Notes: generated by a model from the letters alone, not told the origin. A stretch of DNA of 64,000 nt from Actibacterium mucosum KCTC 23349 (GCF_000647975.1 NZ_JFKE01000002.1:124001-188000); one strand, 5' to 3'; shown: positions 51,254 to 60,700, counted from the stretch's first letter. Numbers and translations: made by a program.

Positions 51254-53215
51254 TTAGTCCCCTGCCGCGCGGCCTTTGAGGGCGATGATACCCTTGGGCC
51301 GGAACTGGATGAAGATGATGATGAAGATGATCATATAGGTCTGCGCGGCCAGCGTGTTGGATGGGTTCAGCCACTCGATCCCTTTCTGCAGGAAACCGAT
51401 CATCGTGGCACCAAAGAGCGTGCCCCAGATATTGCCGACCCCACCGACCACAACGGTCATGAAGCTTTGCACGATGTAATCGGCGCCCAGCTCGGACGTG
51501 ACCTTGGCGTAAAGCCCGATGGCCACCCCGGCGATCCCGGCAATGCCCGAGCCCAGCCCGAAGGTCAGCATGTTGATACGGTCGGGGTTGATTCCCATGG
51601 ATGCCGCCATGCGCGGGTTCTGCGTGACGGCGCGCACCTCCAGCCCCAGCCGGGTGCGGTTCAGGATGAACAGCAGCACCACCAGGAAAATCAGCGACAG
51701 CACAAAGATCGCGATGCGGATATAGCTGATCGACACCACGTCATTGATCACCAGCGCCCCGTCCAGCCACCCGGGCGAGGTCAGCGGGCGCGCCTGCGTG
51801 CCAAAGATGTTCTTGGCCAGTTGTTGCAGCGCGATGGAGATACCGAAGGTGGCCAGCAGCGTCTCCAGCGGCCGGTTATAAAGCCAGCGGATCACCAGCC
51901 GCTCCATTGCCACGCCGGCGGCAAAGGTCACCGCAAAGGCCACCGGGATCGCCACGATGATCGACACGGTGTAATCCGGGATCACCTGCTGGATCACATA
52001 GCCGGTATAGGCGCCCATCATGATGAACTCGCCATGGGCCATGTTGATCACGCCCATCACCCCAAAGGTGATGGCCAGCCCGATGGCGGCCAGGAAATAG
52101 ATCGAGGCCAGCGACAACCCGTCCAGCGCCAGGTCGGCCATCTGGTTCAGGCCCACGCGCATCTCGATCGCCTCCAGCGTTGCGGCGGCGGCGGTGGTCA
52201 CGGCGGTGTCGGGCTCGTCATAGGCATCGAAGAAAACATTGTCCGCCAGCGCGGCGTCGATAAACGCGGTATCCACCGGTTCGGCCACCAGCCCGGCGGC
52301 GGCCAGCTTGGCATAGGTCGCATCGCGCGCCGCGTCGGTGTTCAGCGTATGGATCGGCGTGCCGGCGATGGCGCCGTTTTCGATATTGGCGATCAGCGCG
52401 GCCTTGCGTTCGGCGGCGGTGATCTGCGGCGGGGCCAGCCCGGCCTCGACCAACAGCGCATAAGCCTCGGCACGGGGCAGGTCGATACCCGGGGCCAGAA
52501 CGGCGGCTACATTGATGTCAGCGGGCCGTTCGGCAGAGGCGCGACGGGTGGTGGTTAGCAGCGGGTTCAACGCGGCGCGCGCATCCACGCCCAGATCGCC
52601 GGCAAAGCTTTCGATGGCGGCCACACGCGCGGCGCTGTCTTTGTCATAGGTGATGGTCAGCAGCCGTTCCAGCCGCTGCTTGCGGGCCTTCAGCGCCGGC
52701 ACATCCTCGCCCTCGGTTGACCCACGCAGGGCGGCCAGGTGGCTGGCTTCGGGGCCGCGTTCGATGGCTGTCAGCCCGGCCTCGCGCACCGCCGGGTCGG
52801 GGTCGGTCAGCTGAAACACCACCAGCGCCGTGGCGATCACACCGCGCACACCCGAATTGGGCTTTAGCTGCTTCAGCGCTTTCTTGTCATACGGGCCATC
52901 CTCGGCGCCGGTATCGACATCGATCAGCGTATAGGTCTTGTCGCCATTGTCGCGCGCGTAAAAGAACAGCTTGTCTTCCTTGCGCTGCCACACCTCTTTC
53001 TCGCGCCAGCGGGTCAGAAACGCGGGCGCATTGGGCAGCTGCGCGTCCAGCAGCGCGGCGATCACGCCGTCGACGGTTTTGCGGCTGGGCTTTTCAAACC
53101 CGGCGCGGTTGTCTTGCAGAACGCTTTGCAGCGGAGCGTCCTGTGCCAGCGCGGCAAAGCCAAGCGCCAACCAGAGCGTTGCCAGTCGCAGCGCAATGAG
53201 CAGAGTGCGGAACAT
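51254..53215 (-). CDS. urtB: Urea ABC transporter permease UrtB
   Basis: A 653-residue permease. Residues 1-25 are a signal peptide. About 26-350 form a long periplasmic region with helical repeats, a known extension in UrtB, and about 370-650 the LivH-type membrane domain (AIGLAITFGVMGVINMAHGEFIMMGAYTGYV). Together with UrtC it forms the channel. The hairpin between urtA and urtB may lower its expression relative to the binding protein. Confidence 0.93.
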   Translation of the reverse strand: MFRTLLIALRLATLWLALGFAALAQDAPLQSVLQDNRAGFEKPSRKTVDGVIAALLDAQLPNAPAFLTRWREKEVWQRKEDKLFFYARDNGDKTYTLIDVDTGAEDGPYDKKALKQLKPNSGVRGVIATALVVFQLTDPDPAVREAGLTAIERGPEASHLAALRGSTEGEDVPALKARKQRLERLLTITYDKDSAARVAAIESFAGDLGVDARAALNPLLTTTRRASAERPADINVAAVLAPGIDLPRAEAYALLVEAGLAPPQITAAERKAALIANIENGAIAGTPIHTLNTDAARDATYAKLAAAGLVAEPVDTAFIDAALADNVFFDAYDEPDTAVTTAAAATLEAIEMRVGLNQMADLALDGLSLASIYFLAAIGLAITFGVMGVINMAHGEFIMMGAYTGYVIQQVIPDYTVSIIVAIPVAFAVTFAAGVAMERLVIRWLYNRPLETLLATFGISIALQQLAKNIFGTQARPLTSPGWLDGALVINDVVSISYIRIAIFVLSLIFLVVLLFILNRTRLGLEVRAVTQNPRMAASMGINPDRINMLTFGLGSGIAGIAGVAIGLYAKVTSELGADYIVQSFMTVVVGGVGNIWGTLFGATMIGFLQKGIEWLNPSNTLAAQTYMIIFIIIFIQFRPKGIIALKGRAAGD

Positions 53216-53240
53216 GTGAGAAAAGGCCCTGAGAGAGTGA

Positions 53241-53259
53241 AGGGGGCGCGCGGCCCCCT
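53241..53259. terminator. Hairpin between urtA and urtB
   Basis: AGGGGGC-GCGCG-GCCCCCT, a 7-bp stem with 5-nt loop. On the plus strand a T7 run follows; on the transcribed minus strand the T-run is upstream of the hairpin, so it is more likely an attenuating or mRNA-stabilising structure that favours urtA than a full terminator. Confidence 0.5.
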
Positions 53260-53287
53260 CCGTTTTTTTGACTAAGCGGGCAGGCGC

Positions 53288-54553
53288 TTAGTAGTTCGAT
53301 TTCAGCTGAACGCAGGTCTTGGTGTCGGTGTTGTACATACCGCAACCCAGATCTTTCCAGTCCGAGACCAGCACGGCCGATTCCGGCAGGAAGTCGGTCC
53401 AGGCGTCGCCCGGAACTTCGGTGGTCTGGCTGATGATGTCGAACTGACCGTCTTCCAGGATTTCACCGATCAGGACCGGCTTGGCCAAGTGGTGGTTCAC
53501 CAGCATCTCGGCGGTGCCGCCGGTCAGGTTCGGGAAGGTCTGGCCATACATGGCGGTCCGCACAGCGTCCACATCGGTGGTGCCTGCGGCCTCAACTGCC
53601 TGAACCCACATGTTGAAGCCGATATAGTGGGCTTCCATCGGGTCGTTGGTCACACGCTCTTCGCCCATCTTGGCTTTCCAGGCGGCGATGAATTCGTCGT
53701 TGGCATCCGATTCAGCCGACTGGAAGTAGTTCCAAGCAGCCAGGTGCCCCACCAGGTTCGAGGTGTCCAGGCCCGACAGCTCTTCCTCACCAACCGAGAA
53801 GGCCACAACGGGAATGTCGTCCGCCGAGACGCCAGCCGCGGCCAGTTCTTTGTAGAAGCCGATATTCGCGTCGCCGTTGATGGTCGAGATCACGCCAACT
53901 TTCTTGCCGTCCGCGCCCAGGGCGACCACGTCAGCCACGATCTTGGACCAGTCCGAGTGACCAAAGGGCGTGTAGTTCACAAAGATATCCTCGGCCGCGA
54001 TACCTTTGTCTTTCAGGTAGCTTTCCAGGATGTTGTTGGTGGTACGCGGGTACACATAGTCGGTGCCCAACAGCGCGAATTTCTCAACTTCCAGTTCTTC
54101 CAGGAAGTAATCGGTGGCCGGGATGGCCTGCTGGTTGGGGGCCGCGCCGGTGTAGAACACGTTCTTGGACGATTCTTCGCCTTCATACTGAACCGGGTAG
54201 AACAGCAGGCCGTTCAGCTCCTCGATCACCGGCAGAACCGATTTGCGCGATACCGATGTCCAGTTGCCAAAGATCACGTCCACATCGTGCACGGTCAGCA
54301 GCTCGCGTGCTTTTTCCGCAAACAGCGGCCAGTCCGATGCCGGGTCAACAACAACGGGCACAATCTCTTCGCCCAGCAGACCACCTTTTTTGTTCTGCTC
54401 TTCGATCAGCAGCAGCATGGTGTCTTTCAGCGTGGTTTCCGAGATGGCCATGGTGCCCGACAGCGAGTGCAGGATGCCTACTTTGATTTCGGCTTGAGCA
54501 GCACCAGCGATCAGCGCCGAAGCAGCGGCAGCGGAAAGAAGTGTTTTCATCAT
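53288..54553 (-). CDS. urtA: Urea ABC transporter substrate-binding protein UrtA
   Basis: A 421-residue periplasmic binding protein of the Leu/Ile/Val fold. The signal peptide is MMKTLLSAAAASALIAGAAQA, and the mature protein begins EIKVGILHSLSGTMAISETTL. It has the family's TSVSRKSVLPVIEE and GTDYVYPRTTN motifs. It delivers urea (or related amides) to UrtBC. Two adjacent ATGs (54553 and 54550) exist; the first is used. The 138-bp divergent region holds a LysR-type operator. Confidence 0.95.
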   Translation of the reverse strand: MMKTLLSAAAASALIAGAAQAEIKVGILHSLSGTMAISETTLKDTMLLLIEEQNKKGGLLGEEIVPVVVDPASDWPLFAEKARELLTVHDVDVIFGNWTSVSRKSVLPVIEELNGLLFYPVQYEGEESSKNVFYTGAAPNQQAIPATDYFLEELEVEKFALLGTDYVYPRTTNNILESYLKDKGIAAEDIFVNYTPFGHSDWSKIVADVVALGADGKKVGVISTINGDANIGFYKELAAAGVSADDIPVVAFSVGEEELSGLDTSNLVGHLAAWNYFQSAESDANDEFIAAWKAKMGEERVTNDPMEAHYIGFNMWVQAVEAAGTTDVDAVRTAMYGQTFPNLTGGTAEMLVNHHLAKPVLIGEILEDGQFDIISQTTEVPGDAWTDFLPESAVLVSDWKDLGCGMYNTDTKTCVQLKSNY

Positions 54554-54656
54554 TTGCAAGAGTCCCCTTTGCATTTCCCGAGGCCTTGCGGCCCCGCCGG
54601 GGATCACATTTGTTGCGAAATCGTGTTGCTGTCTCCTGCAAAAAACGGTTTAAGGC

Positions 54657-54673
54657 GTTGCAAATTCTGCAAC
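54657..54673. promoter_or_regulatory. LysR-type operator between urtA and lysR
   Basis: GTTGCA-AATTC-TGCAAC, a perfect 6-bp inverted repeat with 5-bp spacer that includes a T-N11-A core. It ends 18 bp upstream of the LysR start and about 100 bp upstream of urtA. It probably serves autoregulation and urt control. Confidence 0.6.
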
Positions 54674-54691
54674 AGGTAGGGATTTCCGCCA

Positions 54692-55588
54692 ATGCGCCAC
54701 TTACAGATTTACCGGTCCGTCAGGGCCGTGGTGCAAGAGGGGTCGATCCGTAAGGGTGCGGAAAGATTGGCAATTTCTCCCTCGGCATTGAACCGGCAGA
54801 TCCTGTCGCTCGAAGAAGAGTTGGGAGTTCCATTTTTTGAGCGTTTGCCCGTTGGCGTGCGTTTGTCCACGGCGGGGGAAATCTACTATCGCACATTTAT
54901 TCATCACCTTGCCGAGATTGACCGCGCTTTCGAAACGATTTCCGATCTGCAGGGGGTCAGAATCGGGCATATACGTGTTGCAGTAAGTCGCTCGGTTGAG
55001 GCCGGCCTGTTGCAGAAAGCAGTACAGGGCTTTCGAATTGAGCATCCGCGCGTAAATTTCAGCATCCAGCCGACGGGAGCCGAAGGGTTTGCCCAGCTGC
55101 TGACAGATGATTCGGTGGATCTTGCGCTGATCACCCAGCCGCTGACATCCGAGACAACCGAGACACTGGCCGCCGCTCATATCCCCGTCCGCGCCGTGGT
55201 GGCGCGCGCTGATCACAAGGCGGACGGGATTAGTCTGGCGCAATTGTCCGAGTTCGATCTTGTGCTGCCCGTTGGCCCGGCCGGGTTCCGCAGCCATCTG
55301 GAGGCGCAGGCAAAACGCAATCGCGTGGCGTTTGACCCGGCATTGGAGAGCCCAATCCTGTTGCGCCCGTGGCGCGGCGAGGGGCCGGTGAAACCCAGCG
55401 CCCAGTTCTGTCTGGATGGCACGGTGGCTGGTGGCTGGCTGGTGGCCAATGCGGCCGCGTTGGTGCCGGTGGCGCGCTTTGCCCCCGCGCAGGTCATGCT
55501 GTGCAAACGCGCCGGGCGCATCCTTCCGGTAGCGGTCGAGAAATTCGCGCAGATGCTGGTGGCCGAGCTTGAGGCGCTTCAACCCTGA
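54692..55588 (+). CDS. LysR-family regulator divergent from urtA
   Basis: A 298-residue LTTR with HTH at about 1-60 ([52 protein letters not shown]). The substrate-binding domain runs from about 90. It shares the divergent promoter with urtA and has an operator copy there, so control of urea uptake is likely, perhaps with a nitrogen signal. Its last 10 bases overlap the 3' end of the convergent dtd gene. Confidence 0.85.
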   Translation: MRHLQIYRSVRAVVQEGSIRKGAERLAISPSALNRQILSLEEELGVPFFERLPVGVRLSTAGEIYYRTFIHHLAEIDRAFETISDLQGVRIGHIRVAVSRSVEAGLLQKAVQGFRIEHPRVNFSIQPTGAEGFAQLLTDDSVDLALITQPLTSETTETLAAAHIPVRAVVARADHKADGISLAQLSEFDLVLPVGPAGFRSHLEAQAKRNRVAFDPALESPILLRPWRGEGPVKPSAQFCLDGTVAGGWLVANAAALVPVARFAPAQVMLCKRAGRILPVAVEKFAQMLVAELEALQP

Positions 55589-56025
55589 TCGGTGTCCATC
55601 CACAGGGTCACCGGCCCATCATTGACCAGGTGCACCGCCATGTCGGCGCCAAATTCCCCTGTTTCAACCGGCACCCCCGTGGCGCGAAGAAGGCCTGCAA
55701 AGGCCTGATAGAGCGCCTGCCCGGTCACCGGGTCGGCCGCCGCCGAAAACCCCGGGCGGTTGCCGCGCGACGTGTCTCCGGCCAACGTGAACTGGCTGAC
55801 CACCAGCGCCGACCCGCCGACATCCAGCACGCTGCGGTTCATGCGCCCCTGATCATCGCGGAAAATCCGCAATTTGGCGATCTTGGATGCCAGCTTCTGC
55901 GCCTGAACCTCGGTATCGCCCTGCATCGCGCAGATCAGCACCAACAGCCCCGGCCCGCAGCGTCCGATGGTCTGGCCATCCACATCGACGCGGGCCTCAG
56001 ACACCCGCTGCACCAGCGCTCGCAT
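55579..56025 (-). CDS. dtd: D-aminoacyl-tRNA deacylase
   Basis: A 148-residue DTD-fold enzyme that removes D-amino acids (and glycine from tRNA-Ala) from tRNA. Both motifs are clear: [23 protein letters not shown] and the G-P motif [12 protein letters not shown] near the C-terminus. It acts as a homodimer in the cytoplasm. It is 3 bp from the end of the PfkB kinase gene and convergent with lysR. Length is usual for the family. Confidence 0.95.
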   Translation of the reverse strand: MRALVQRVSEARVDVDGQTIGRCGPGLLVLICAMQGDTEVQAQKLASKIAKLRIFRDDQGRMNRSVLDVGGSALVVSQFTLAGDTSRGNRPGFSAAADPVTGQALYQAFAGLLRATGVPVETGEFGADMAVHLVNDGPVTLWMDTDQG

Positions 56026-56028
56026 GGC

Positions 56029-56952
56029 TCAGCCCAGCTCGGCCGCGGTGGGCGGGTTGGCGCCAGCCCGCGACACCGTGATGGCCGCGGCGCGCACGCC
56101 GGTTTCCACCGCCTTGCGCGCGGTCTCCGCGTCGATCGCAGACAAAGCATCTTTGTTCAACGTGCCCGCCTCTTGCAGGGCCCAAAGAACCGCCGCGTTC
56201 AGGGTGTCGCCCGCGCCAACAGTATCTACGACCTCTACCTTCTGGGCGGGTACAAAGATGTCCTCACCGCTGGTTGTCAGCACCCGCGCACCTTTCGCTC
56301 CCTCGGTTAATACGATCAGCGAGGTGGCCCCCGCCAACAGGTCATGCAGGTATGCATCAGCCCCATCGCCGGTCAGCCAAAACAAGTCTTCGTCTGACAG
56401 TTTGACGATGTCCGCTGCGGCAAGCATCCGGGCGATCCGGGCGCGATAGGTTTCTTCGTCAGTGATAAAACCGGGGCGAATGTTCGGGTCAACCATTGTG
56501 ACGCGGGTTGCCGAAGCGTCCAGCATCAGTGCCTCCAACGTGCCGCCGCAGGGTTCCGAGACCAAAGATATGCCCCCAAAAAGCAACGCGTGAACCCGGT
56601 TCGGCAAGTCCGGTAAACGGTCTTCGGTTAAGCTGCGCGCGGCCGTGTTTTCATCGTAGAACGCATAACGCGCCTGGCCATCGACAAGTTCCACAAAGGC
56701 AAGGGTGGTAGGCAAATCAGCACGGGGGCAGAGACTGTGGTCCACACCCGCGGCTTCCAGAGTTTCGGTCAGTTGCCGGCCAAACATGTCCGTCGACAAG
56801 CCGCACAAAAAACCCGGCTTGGCCCCAAGTCGCCCCAGCGCGATGGCCGAGTTGAACACCGCCCCACCCGGATAAGGCGCAAAGGCCGGTTCGCCGGCGG
56901 TGCTTTTGCGCGGCAACATGTCGATCAGCGCCTCGCCACAGCAGAGGATCAT
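56029..56952 (-). CDS. PfkB-family carbohydrate kinase (fructokinase-like)
   Basis: A 307-residue ribokinase-fold kinase. The N-terminal sugar motif is PGGAVFNSAIALGRLGA, and the catalytic motif is VDTVGAGDTLNAAVLWAL with the general-base Asp. The nucleotide region is ADIVKLSDEDLFWLTG. It phosphorylates a sugar, most probably fructose, with ATP. It is preceded by an inverted repeat (TTAATTCA-N7-TGAATTAA) next to the AAGGAG ribosome site, which may be a repressor site or RNA hairpin. The dtd gene follows after 3 bp. Confidence 0.87.
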   Translation of the reverse strand: MILCCGEALIDMLPRKSTAGEPAFAPYPGGAVFNSAIALGRLGAKPGFLCGLSTDMFGRQLTETLEAAGVDHSLCPRADLPTTLAFVELVDGQARYAFYDENTAARSLTEDRLPDLPNRVHALLFGGISLVSEPCGGTLEALMLDASATRVTMVDPNIRPGFITDEETYRARIARMLAAADIVKLSDEDLFWLTGDGADAYLHDLLAGATSLIVLTEGAKGARVLTTSGEDIFVPAQKVEVVDTVGAGDTLNAAVLWALQEAGTLNKDALSAIDAETARKAVETGVRAAAITVSRAGANPPTAAELG

Positions 56953-56965
56953 CAGGCGGCTCCTT

Positions 56966-56988
56966 TTAATTCACTTTGCCTGAATTAA
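56966..56988. promoter_or_regulatory. Perfect inverted repeat before the PfkB kinase
   Basis: TTAATTCA-CTTTGCC-TGAATTAA, 8-bp arms, immediately upstream of the kinase ribosome-binding site. It may be a sugar-responsive operator or a hairpin controlling translation; the zinc-ribbon gene ends 39 bp upstream. Confidence 0.45.
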
Positions 56989-57026
56989 GCATCTGACCGA
57001 TCAGCCCACGATGTGCAACAGCTAAA

Positions 57027-58118
57027 TCAACCCTGCTGCGCCAGAACGAAGCCAATTCCGGCTGCAACCGCCAGGCCCAGCACCACGGCCACCGCAATTT
57101 TCCAGGCCGACCAGGGCCGTTCGCCGCGTACCCGGCCTGACTGTCCGTTGACCACAAAGCGATAGGTTTTGCCGCGATACTTATAGGCCGCCAGCCAGAC
57201 CGGCAGCAGGATATGTTTGAAGGTCACGTCGCTGATCGCGGTGTCCAGACTGTGGATGCGCTGCCGGTCACCGCCGATGTCGAACCGCACGTCGCGCTCG
57301 ATCTGACGGTCCATATGGGCGCGGGCTTCCGAGAATCCATCGGTCAGTTCAACCGCATACCCCTCGGCCCGGAACCCGGCCAGATAGTCGGGGCGATAGG
57401 GCTCCAGCGCGGTCAGATCCCACGGCTCTAACGCGTCGGTGAAGCGTTTGGGTAATGACCGCGAGGCCAGAACAAGTACATCGTCGAAGAACCGCGCGAC
57501 CCGCCCACGTTTGGGTGACCAGCGTACCTTTTGCACGCGCTCCTGCACCTGCTCGCCATCTCGCATCACCGTGCGGGTTTCGTAATAGACGGTGCCACGC
57601 TCGCCGCGATAGGCGGTTTTGGTGTCCGCATCGAAAGTCCAGTAGGGCACATAGATGCCCTGCATCTTGCGGCCCTTGCGGGCGTATTCCTGCAACCCAC
57701 CGGGCGCGAACCACAGCCGGCCCAGCCAGTCGTTCATCGCGTCGCGCGCGGCGTCCTCGGTCAGGGCAAAGGGCAGCACGCCTTTGGGTTTGATATGCCG
57801 ATGCGTGCCGGTATCCGTGACCACGGGCGTGGCGCAAAACGGGCATTCGGTGGCGTGGTCGGGGCCCGAAATCTCTACCTGCGCGGCGCAATTGGGGCAG
57901 GACAGAACGCGGGTTTCCTCGATCTCGGCCTCGGGCAACCGGGCCTCGATCGCAGCGCGGAAATCAAGCTCGCGAATGGCTTCGGTTGGCGTGGGGTCTT
58001 CGGCCTCGGCAGTGTTGCCGCAGAAATCGCAGACAAGACGTTTGGCAACAGGGTCAAACCGAAAATCCGCCCCGCATTGGTCGCATGGGAAACGATGTTC
58101 TTGCGGTGAGCTGTCCAT
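57027..58118 (-). CDS. Zinc-ribbon membrane protein (primosomal-N'-like annotation)
   Basis: A 363-residue protein with two N-terminal zinc ribbons: CDQCGADF...CDFCGNT (about residues 12-35) and CPNCAAQVEISG...CPFCATP. A middle domain has MQGIYVPYWTFDADTKTAYRGERG, and a C-terminal membrane helix (KIAVAVVLGLAVAAGIGFVLA) ends the protein. Such proteins are often mislabelled as primosomal helicases and are commonly found next to SPFH/GYF (YdjI-like) genes, as here. The function is unknown. The ATG at 58118 follows GAGGG. Confidence 0.75.
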   Translation of the reverse strand: MDSSPQEHRFPCDQCGADFRFDPVAKRLVCDFCGNTAEAEDPTPTEAIRELDFRAAIEARLPEAEIEETRVLSCPNCAAQVEISGPDHATECPFCATPVVTDTGTHRHIKPKGVLPFALTEDAARDAMNDWLGRLWFAPGGLQEYARKGRKMQGIYVPYWTFDADTKTAYRGERGTVYYETRTVMRDGEQVQERVQKVRWSPKRGRVARFFDDVLVLASRSLPKRFTDALEPWDLTALEPYRPDYLAGFRAEGYAVELTDGFSEARAHMDRQIERDVRFDIGGDRQRIHSLDTAISDVTFKHILLPVWLAAYKYRGKTYRFVVNGQSGRVRGERPWSAWKIAVAVVLGLAVAAGIGFVLAQQG

Positions 58119-58147
58119 ACGGGGTGGCCCTCGTTCAGTTCTGATGG

Positions 58148-58540
58148 TCAAGATTGGGGTAAATGAGCGACGATGCGAAACTCGACCCGCGCGCCCGGTC
58201 GGCGCAGCCCGGCGACTTCGACCGCTGTCCACGCAGGCAAAGGCAAACCAAGCGTTTCGCGAAGCACGGCGTCAACTTCGTCGAAGTCGTCGCGCAGATG
58301 GGTGTGGTAGCTGGTCACCTCGGCAATTGCGGCAACGGAGGCCTGCGCCGAATTAAGGATTTCCTGCACTTTGGCGAAGGCGACCTGCGTCTGTTCGGCG
58401 GATGTCGCCGGCATGCTGCCATCCGGCGCTCCTCCTGTCGCGCCGGTTAGAAACAGGAAATCTCCGGCGCGGATGGCCGGGGAAAACCCTGTTGCTGCCA
58501 CGGCTTCGCGCAACGCTTCTGGAAACACCGCATCGCGCAT
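58148..58540 (-). CDS. RidA-family (YjgF/UK114) protein
   Basis: A 130-residue Rid-superfamily protein: AIRAGDFLFLTGATGG and QTQVAFAKVQEILNSAQASVAAIAEVTSYHTHLRD match its core, and the C-terminal GARVEFRIVAHLP has the Arg/Glu positions often used to bind carboxylates. It could be an enamine/imine deaminase or one of the catalytically divergent Rid subgroups. It lies 5 bp after the SPFH gene stop and 29 bp before the zinc-ribbon gene. Confidence 0.85.
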   Translation of the reverse strand: MRDAVFPEALREAVAATGFSPAIRAGDFLFLTGATGGAPDGSMPATSAEQTQVAFAKVQEILNSAQASVAAIAEVTSYHTHLRDDFDEVDAVLRETLGLPLPAWTAVEVAGLRRPGARVEFRIVAHLPQS

Positions 58541-58545
58541 CGGGT

Positions 58546-59661
58546 TTACACACCCGGCGGCGGGGGCGGGGGCAGGATGGTAAAGAGCTGCGCCAGTTCG
58601 GCCACGTCGCCGGCTTTCTGCCAACCGTCCTGACCGGGGGTCCAGACATGCGTTTCGCGGGTCAGGCCGCCATCCGCGGCCATGCGGCCAAGATCGGCCT
58701 TCGAGAACGGGCCCTTGGTGGCGCCGTTTTCGGCCACGTGCCAGACATGTTCCACCGGCGGGGGCGGCGGAGCCATTGGTGCGGCGGCAGCGGGGGCGGC
58801 GGCCTGCGGGGCGGCGCCCCATGGGCCGGTATTGGCCATCTGCATGCCAAGGCCTGCACCCATTCCCATACCCATGGCCTGACCCATGCCATTGCCCGGC
58901 TGGCTCAGCGCCTCGGCGGCCATGTATTTCATATGCTCGTCCAGATTGCCGGCAATCCCGCGCGACGTGCGCGTGTCCATCGCCTTTTCCACCGCTGGCG
59001 GCAGCGAGATGTTTTCGATGTAAAGCTCGGGGATCGACAACCCGTATTCGGCAATCGTGCCCTCCATCGCCTGCGCGATGACGCGGCCCAGATCGGCGGT
59101 GTTGGCCGCCATGTCCAGCACCGGAATGCCCGAGCCGGCAATCACGCGCGAAAACTCCTGCACGATGATGTTGCGGATCTGAAAGCTGATCTCGTCGGTG
59201 GTGAATTCCCCATCGGTGCCCACGATCTCGGACAAGAACCGCGCCGCGTCGGCCACGCGCACCGAATAGGTGCCAAAGGCGCGGATGCGGACCGGTCCGA
59301 ACTCGGGGTCGCGCAGCATGATCGGGTTCTTGGTGCCCCATTTGAGATCGTTGAACCGGGTGGTGTCGACGAAATAGATCTCGGACTTGAACGGGCTTTG
59401 AAAGCCGTGATCCCAGTGCTGCAAGGTGGTCATGATCGGCATGTTGTTCGTTTCCAGCATGTACATGCCGGGGGTGAACACATCGGCCAGCTGGCCTTCG
59501 TGCACGAACACCGCCGCCTGGCCCTCGCGCACGGTCAGCTTGGCGCCATACTTGATCTCATGCCCCTCACGTTCGAACCGCCAGACCATGGTGTCGCGCG
59601 TGTCGTCGACCCAGTGGATGACGTCGATGAATTCGCCGGACAGAAAGTCGAAAATTCCCAT
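58546..59661 (-). CDS. SPFH domain protein with C-terminal GYF_2 domain (YdjI-like)
   Basis: A 371-residue cytoplasmic protein. Residues 1-250 form an SPFH/band-7-like domain opening GIFDFLSGEFIDVIHWVDD. A Gly/Met-rich (GMGQAMGMGMGAGLGMQM), Ala/Pro-rich linker follows. About 305-371 is a GYF_2 domain (VWHVAENGATKGPFSKADLGRM...VWTPGQDGWQKAGDV). Such SPFH-GYF proteins are found next to a zinc-ribbon protein, suggesting an assembly or membrane-stress complex. GGGAGAACC precedes the ATG at 59661. Confidence 0.8.
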   Translation of the reverse strand: MGIFDFLSGEFIDVIHWVDDTRDTMVWRFEREGHEIKYGAKLTVREGQAAVFVHEGQLADVFTPGMYMLETNNMPIMTTLQHWDHGFQSPFKSEIYFVDTTRFNDLKWGTKNPIMLRDPEFGPVRIRAFGTYSVRVADAARFLSEIVGTDGEFTTDEISFQIRNIIVQEFSRVIAGSGIPVLDMAANTADLGRVIAQAMEGTIAEYGLSIPELYIENISLPPAVEKAMDTRTSRGIAGNLDEHMKYMAAEALSQPGNGMGQAMGMGMGAGLGMQMANTGPWGAAPQAAAPAAAAPMAPPPPPVEHVWHVAENGATKGPFSKADLGRMAADGGLTRETHVWTPGQDGWQKAGDVAELAQLFTILPPPPPPGV

Positions 59662-59752
59662 GAATCGGTTCTCCCAGGGTGGTTTGCGCAACTATACCCC
59701 GACCGGTGCACATTTCCATGGGGAGAAGGCCTCGCCTTTACCCCCTTGAAAC

Positions 59753-60697
59753 CTATCCAGCGCCCACAAGCTCGGTGGTGATCTGGCGCAGGATGGGGCG
59801 CACCTCGGCGGCGCTCATCCCCGGCTGCAGGCGGCGGTCGTAAAGAATGCGCAGCAACAGTTCATCATGTTTGGTCAACAAGGCAAATTCTTCATCGTCG
59901 TTGAAGACCGAAGGGCGGGCCTCGGGGCTGTCATTGGCAAGGCCCAGGCCCTGGGCCAGTTCCTCGTGAATGCAGGAAAGGCGCAGAAGGTCCGGGTGTT
60001 CCCCGCGGATAACGGCAATGGCGTGGATATAACCTTCTTCGATCGACCGTGAAAACGCGAAGACCAGACAAAAAGTCGACCGCGGCATCGAAGTGATGGT
60101 ACGCACCGCAATGTCGTCGATGCCCGGCACCAATTGCCGCAAACGCGGGCCATAGCCGCGGCGGTCATCCTCGTTCAGGACCAGTACATGGAAGTTCGCG
60201 GTTGCAGCACTTGTCGGTGCGATGTCGTGCCGGGTCACCTTGCCCAACCGCCGGGCAAAGTCATTGATCGACTTTCTGTCGAGCGCGCGTTGTTCTTCGC
60301 CAATGGAGGGTCCGAATTCGACACGCATGCGGACCGGTTGTTGCCAGCGACGCAGATTGCTGGGGGTGCGTTGTGCGATGATCCGACCGCCCGACGAGGT
60401 GTATTCGTCGAACAGGGCAATTCGAACGAAATTGTCCTCAAGCTGAGTTCGGGAAAACGGGGCGTCAGTGGTGCCAAGATCTGTTCGCATCAGCCCACGC
60501 GACAGGAAATCGGATTGTACACGCGCAAAATGCTTCGAAACCGCGCGGCTGGCGGCCGAACGTGCCTCGGGCCCACCGCTGCCCGTCGGGGCAGTTGTGG
60601 GCGAGGTTTGGGTCACCGGCGCTTCGCATCCAGCAACAAACAGGCCTGCGGACACAGCCAAGACCGAAAGGAAAGAAAAGCGCCGGGTCTTTTTCAC
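59753..60697 (-). CDS. DUF2927 lipoprotein
   Basis: A 314-residue lipoprotein (MKKTRRFSFLSVLAVSAGLFVAGC, acylated Cys near 24). The mature part matches DUF2927, which includes a conserved Cys-x-H-E-E-L-x-Q (here SCIHEELAQGLGLAND), a metzincin-like HExxQ pattern that suggests a metal site. It acts at the envelope. It follows telA after 3 bp and precedes the SPFH gene by 91 bp. Confidence 0.78.
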   Translation of the reverse strand: MKKTRRFSFLSVLAVSAGLFVAGCEAPVTQTSPTTAPTGSGGPEARSAASRAVSKHFARVQSDFLSRGLMRTDLGTTDAPFSRTQLEDNFVRIALFDEYTSSGGRIIAQRTPSNLRRWQQPVRMRVEFGPSIGEEQRALDRKSINDFARRLGKVTRHDIAPTSAATANFHVLVLNEDDRRGYGPRLRQLVPGIDDIAVRTITSMPRSTFCLVFAFSRSIEEGYIHAIAVIRGEHPDLLRLSCIHEELAQGLGLANDSPEARPSVFNDDEEFALLTKHDELLLRILYDRRLQPGMSAAEVRPILRQITTELVGAG

Positions 60698-60700
60698 GTG

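Noticed and set aside
48583-54553. The five-gene transporter as a branched-chain amino acid (liv) system
   Set aside because: The long periplasmic extension in the first permease, the UrtD/UrtE sequences and the binding-protein motifs all fit urt and not liv.
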